Shown one piece after another: positions 61,642-64,000 of a stretch of 64,000 nt of DNA. Source of the DNA: Thermococcus onnurineus NA1 (GTDB lineage Archaea; Methanobacteriota_B; Thermococci; Thermococcales; Thermococcaceae); NCBI RefSeq assembly GCF_000018365.1, contig NC_011529.1, positions 1,178,001 through 1,242,000 on the forward strand. Reading direction: 5' to 3'. The translations under genes were made by a program, and so were the position numbers. Numbering within the stretch: position 1 is the stretch's first letter; each line of letters opens with the position of its first letter. Under the pieces are notes generated by a model. That model had not been told where the DNA came from and ran no database searches. It saw only the letters and a program-made list of their open reading frames with translations.

Positions 61642-62007
61642 TCACTTCTTAATTTTGGAGAGGTATGCGTAGGTCGCTTCCCTGAAGTTTGTCATGAGGG
61701 CGTCGAGGATACTCTTCACTACTTTTTCCTCGAACTCCTCCCTTGTGGTGGTTATTGAGTAGACGTATCTCATACCACCCCTTCCCTTCTCAACGCTTCT
61801 TTTGAGCAGACCGCGCTCGCAGAGGCGGTTCATGAGAATGCTTATAGTGGAGCGCCTTATGTCTGGATGCTTCTCCTTCATGTATTCGTAGACCTGGCCG
61901 GCGGTGGCCACCTTAACCCTCCACATGTGTTCCATTATCTCTGCTTCGAGGGGTGGGAGAACCGCCTTTATACCTTCTTCGGTGAGCTTGAACTCGTGGG
62001 GCTCCAT
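61642..62007 (-). CDS. BlaI/MecI-family winged-helix repressor
   Basis: A 121-residue repressor: winged helix LEAEIMEHMWRVKVATAGQV, YEYMKEKHPDIRRSTISILM, NRLCERGLLKRSVEKGRGGM, RYVYSITTTREEF, and a C-terminal helical dimerisation region (VVKSILDALMTNFREATYAY). This matches the BlaI/MecI/CopY family. Start: ATG at 62007 after AGGTGATACCC. Upstream, three copies of GTGCTT (62053, 62075 and 62085) may be operators. Its direct partner is the M48 peptidase gene. Confidence 0.88.
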   Translation of the reverse strand: MEPHEFKLTEEGIKAVLPPLEAEIMEHMWRVKVATAGQVYEYMKEKHPDIRRSTISILMNRLCERGLLKRSVEKGRGGMRYVYSITTTREEFEEKVVKSILDALMTNFREATYAYLSKIKK

Positions 62008-62052
62008 GGGTATCACCTTTTTTCTTCCTTACCTTACTTTATTTTATTTAGG

Positions 62053-62090
62053 GTGCTTTAGCTAAAAAGTTTTTGTGCTTTTTGGTGCTT
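62053..62090. promoter_or_regulatory. GTGCTT triplet upstream of the BlaI-like gene
   Basis: GTGCTT starts at 62053, 62075 and 62085, in the 80-odd bases between the repressor start and tRNA-Arg. Spacings of 22 and 10 bases are close to two and one helical turns, so a dimeric repressor could contact one face of DNA. Confidence 0.35.
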
Positions 62091-62161
62091 CCATGTACTT
62101 TTAAGTTCAGTCAATTCTGGAATTAGGTTTTTAAATCTACCTCCCGAGTAGTTATGGGCAT

Positions 62162-62239
62162 GGGCCGGTGGCTTAGCCTGGATAGAGCGTCGGCCTCCGG
62201 AGCCGAAGGTCGCGGGTTCGAATCCCGCCCGGCCCGCCA
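62162..62239 (+). tRNA. tRNA-Arg (anticodon CCG)
   Basis: A 78-base tRNA with encoded CCA. Acceptor GGGCCGG pairs with CCGGCCC; anticodon arm TCGGC-CTCCGGA-GCCGA gives CCG; T arm GCGGG-TTCGAAT-CCCGC; discriminator G. No intron. A TATA-like TTTTTAAAT lies at about 62128. Confidence 0.97.
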
Positions 62240-62853
62240 AAAACAAACTTCACCTTCGTGAAGTTTGATCAAGGTTCGTGGTTCTCTTGGAAATATCAAT
62301 ATTGCAGTAAGGATTCCTTTTTTACAAGCCGTGTAGGAATTGAATTCTCCCATTAATGCCTCCCTCAAGGAGTTTCTTTCCTTGACGCCCTTTGGGCGCC
62401 GTTAAAAGCAGACCCATATCAAAACCAGTTTGAAAGCGAAAGCACGGGGAGCGAAGCGCGTGAAAAGCACGTATGAACTTTGATGAAACTTTTCACCAGA
62501 AAAGTTTTCTCCTGTGGGGCTTTGCCCCACTACGGGGGTTTGAGAGTACAGGAAGCTTTTGGAAAAAGCTTCACCAAAAGTTCGTAGCTCTCCACTTAGA
62601 GGGTTGAAGTGAACTAGTTTCAAACTTCCAACGTCCTCCGTTAGGAGAGAACGCTCTAAGACCACCCTTTAAAAGGGGTTTACATTCTTTGACGCCCGGA
62701 GGGCGTCTTCTTAAAAGTAGACTCCTCCAAGGAAGCCACCAACAGTGTTCTCACTGAAAACCGCAGTTTAACGCTGAAACTGCCAAAAGATTGGCCTCTT
62801 TAAGAAAGAGCTACGAACTTGATCAAACTTCGCGCAGGCGAAGTTTGTAGAAC
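62240..62853. repeat. Hairpin-rich gene-free block between tRNA-Arg and tRNA-Val
   Basis: About 610 bases with no believable gene but many stems: CTTCAC-CTTC-GTGAAG at its left end, GACGCCC-TTT-GGGCGCC and GACGCCC-GGA-GGGCGTC (near 62391 and 62690, each followed by TTAAAAG-AGAC), GGGGC-TTT-GCCCC, GAAGCTTTT-GG-AAAAAGCTTC (about 62551), and AACTTCGC-GCAG-GCGAAGTT (about 62826-62845). The 19-base sequence GAAGTTTGATCAAGGTTCG stands at 62260-62278, and a near-copy in the reverse orientation at 62814-62831; AAGTTCGTAGCTCT occurs near 62579 (+) and near 62809 (reverse). The block is a mosaic of one repeated element. Confidence 0.75.
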
Positions 62854-62931
62854 TGGTGGGCCCGCGGGGCTTTGAACCCCGGACCTCCGCCGTGTGAGGG
62901 CGGCGTCATAACCAGGCTAGACCACGGGCCC
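62854..62931 (-). tRNA. tRNA-Val (anticodon CAC)
   Basis: A 78-base tRNA with encoded CCA on the minus strand. Acceptor GGGCCCG pairs with CGGGCCC; anticodon arm CCGCC-CTCACAC-GGCGG gives CAC; T arm loop TTCAAAG in a GGGG/CCCC stem; discriminator A. No intron. Confidence 0.97.
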
Positions 62932-62973
62932 GTCCCGGGAATAGTGGAAGGGAACGAAAATATAAAGCTTTCG

Positions 62974-63768
62974 CTAGACCTCGTCGAGTATCTTCCTCGG
63001 TGCACCGGCGAAGGTCACTAAGTATTCCGCCTCAACAATGTGCAGTCTCCCCGGAACGACCATAACGTGCGGCTGTCTGCCGAAGTCCTCGTTGAGCATG
63101 TCCCTAACGTAGCCAGCTTTGAGCGTCGGATTGAGCGAGCCCGCACGCGCAAGAACGACTACCAGCGTATCAGGCGTGAAAACACCTTCCCCCTTCATCT
63201 CCTCGACCTGGAGGAGAATCTCCATAGCCTCGTTAGCTGTCATGTAGCGATTCTGATCAGCCTTTATGTCAAGGAAGAGCATCGTGTGAAGCCCCCGCTC
63301 TTTGTTCTCTCTTATCACGTCGTAGTGACTCGTTGGAAACCAGTTTTTCTCTGGGTAAGCTACGGTTGCGCTCTTGCCGAACTTGTATACCTGAAGGCCG
63401 GTTATTGCTATGGCGGAATAGATGCTTGGCGCGTGGATGACGTAACTCTCGATTCCCATCTCCTTCGCCCTTATGCGGAGGTCGGAGTGAGTGGTTGCCA
63501 CCATAGGGTCACCCGCGGTTAGAAAGGCGACGTCCTTGCCCTTCGCCTCGCTAAGAACGATTCTCTCAAATTGGAGCTCGACCTCTTCCCTGCTGAGCCT
63601 CCTGATGGGCTTCCCTATGAGCTCCTCAATCTTATCAAGCGTCGTCCCGGCCAAAAGCGAGGTGTAGAACTCGGCAAAGACGAGGTCGCATTTTCTGGCC
63701 GTCTCCAGGCCCTTGAGCGTGATGTCTTTTTCGTCGTAGAGTCCCAACCCAATGAAGTATATCGCCAT
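62974..63768 (-). CDS. dphB: Diphthine synthase
   Basis: Methylates the modified His of elongation factor 2 on the way to diphthamide. The 264 residues equal the archaeal family length and show the tetrapyrrole-methylase-like fold: MAIYFIGLGLYDEKDITLKG, VFAEFYTSLLAGTTLDKIEE, VAFLTAGDPMVATTHSDLRI (SAM loop), VIHAPSIYSAIAITGLQVYK, and VVLARAGSLNPTLKAGYVRD. Start: ATG at 63768 after CGGTGGGGAAA; the frame open to 63819 has no ribosome site. Confidence 0.95.
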   Translation of the reverse strand: MAIYFIGLGLYDEKDITLKGLETARKCDLVFAEFYTSLLAGTTLDKIEELIGKPIRRLSREEVELQFERIVLSEAKGKDVAFLTAGDPMVATTHSDLRIRAKEMGIESYVIHAPSIYSAIAITGLQVYKFGKSATVAYPEKNWFPTSHYDVIRENKERGLHTMLFLDIKADQNRYMTANEAMEILLQVEEMKGEGVFTPDTLVVVLARAGSLNPTLKAGYVRDMLNEDFGRQPHVMVVPGRLHIVEAEYLVTFAGAPRKILDEV

Positions 63769-63972
63769 TTTCCCCACCGACCGAGCGTAGGAGGGGGGGT
63801 TTTTAAGCTTGACCGCCAATGTGGGAAACTCTGAAACTTCATTTAATCTCTCAATTACTGATTAAACCTGGATCCAACTTAAAATGACCCTTTTAACGCG
63901 AGTTCACTTTGTTTTGGATGTCCACACGACGTCAGGTTGGAGAGAACTCGCATAAATATTACTGTTCGGTGA

Positions 63973-64000
63973 ATGAACCCATCAACAAGCAAGCCAAATA
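63973..64000 (+). CDS. Possible start of a gene cut by the window edge
   Basis: An ATG at 63973 with GGTGA directly before it opens a frame MNPSTSKPN that runs off the window. An A/T box CATAAATATT lies near 63953. Only nine codons are visible, so no product can be named. Confidence 0.3.

Noticed and set aside
62123-62368. Minus-strand frames reading through tRNA-Arg
   Set aside because: Translation of a tRNA gene in antisense; a known false-positive pattern.
62402-62665. 87-codon minus-strand frame in the block between tRNA-Arg and tRNA-Val
   Set aside because: It runs through repeated hairpins, has no ribosome site, and its coding sense is not kept in the repeat copies.

Overview
The window reads as a chromosomal segment of a hyperthermophilic archaeon of the order Thermococcales, most likely a Thermococcus. 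The support is the gene content (archaeal TBP, MBF1, Nop5/fibrillarin, Hel308, SRP19, diphthine synthase, tungsten aldehyde:ferredoxin oxidoreductase, indolepyruvate ferredoxin oxidoreductase, ADP-forming acyl-CoA synthetase, branched-polyamine synthase, a ferredoxin with an Asp ligand, a subtilisin with jelly-roll extensions), the GGTGAT-type ribosome binding sites, T/A-rich TATA boxes about 26 bases before transcript starts, and short T-rich gene ends. Coding is dense on both strands; species cannot be fixed from the sequence alone.

Layout. 1-7.4 kb: end of a ribose-1,5-bisphosphate isomerase gene, an A/T-richer insert coding for a secreted papain-like peptidase and an exported unknown protein, nop5-fibrillarin, then the mevalonate entry trio (HMG-CoA synthase, thiolase, DUF35). 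7.5-12.2 kb: small proteins, GNAT, MBF1, a multiply broken gene, TBP and an HDAC-like hydrolase. 12.2-18.3 kb: iorB-iorA-acd alpha operon, a metallo-hydrolase, a membrane-spanning winged-helix regulator and a 48-residue zinc finger. 18.3-25.7 kb: a cluster of unknown, creatininase, GT4 and UbiA genes, aminopropyltransferase, arginine decarboxylase, an antiporter and an AbrB-ACT protein. 25.7-29.5 kb: eight-gene Mrp/Mbh-like sodium/proton antiporter operon without hydrogenase genes. 29.6-39.7 kb: GcvH, Nfn transhydrogenase with a SurR-like operator, tRNA methyltransferase, SRP19, Hel308, a ZIP transporter. 39.7-43.5 kb: a seven-gene operon of membrane proteins, XRE repressor and ABC exporter behind two tandem perfect 16-bp palindromes, then tRNA-Leu. 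43.5-51.3 kb: radical SAM maturase and AOR, subtilisin, a toroid membrane protein. 51.3-57.7 kb: BpsA operon, PP-loop ATPase, DUF59, ferredoxin, nicotinate phosphoribosyltransferase, metallo-hydrolase and a truncated cas6. 57.7-64 kb: MraY-like and HAD-GT2 lipid-sugar genes, dCMP deaminase, BlaI-M48 pair, tRNA-Arg and tRNA-Val around a hairpin-rich gene-free block, and dphB.

Functionally the window supports peptide fermentation (exported peptidases, IOR, AOR, acyl-CoA synthetase, ferredoxin, Nfn, antiporter), thermophile-specific long and branched polyamines, isoprenoid and lipid-linked sugar synthesis, and core information processing. The least explained items are the palindrome-controlled XRE/DUF2178/ABC operon, the repeated double-hairpin element lying downstream of all three tRNA genes, the BlaI-M48 pair, the one-piece transmembrane regulator and the orphan C-terminal half of cas6.
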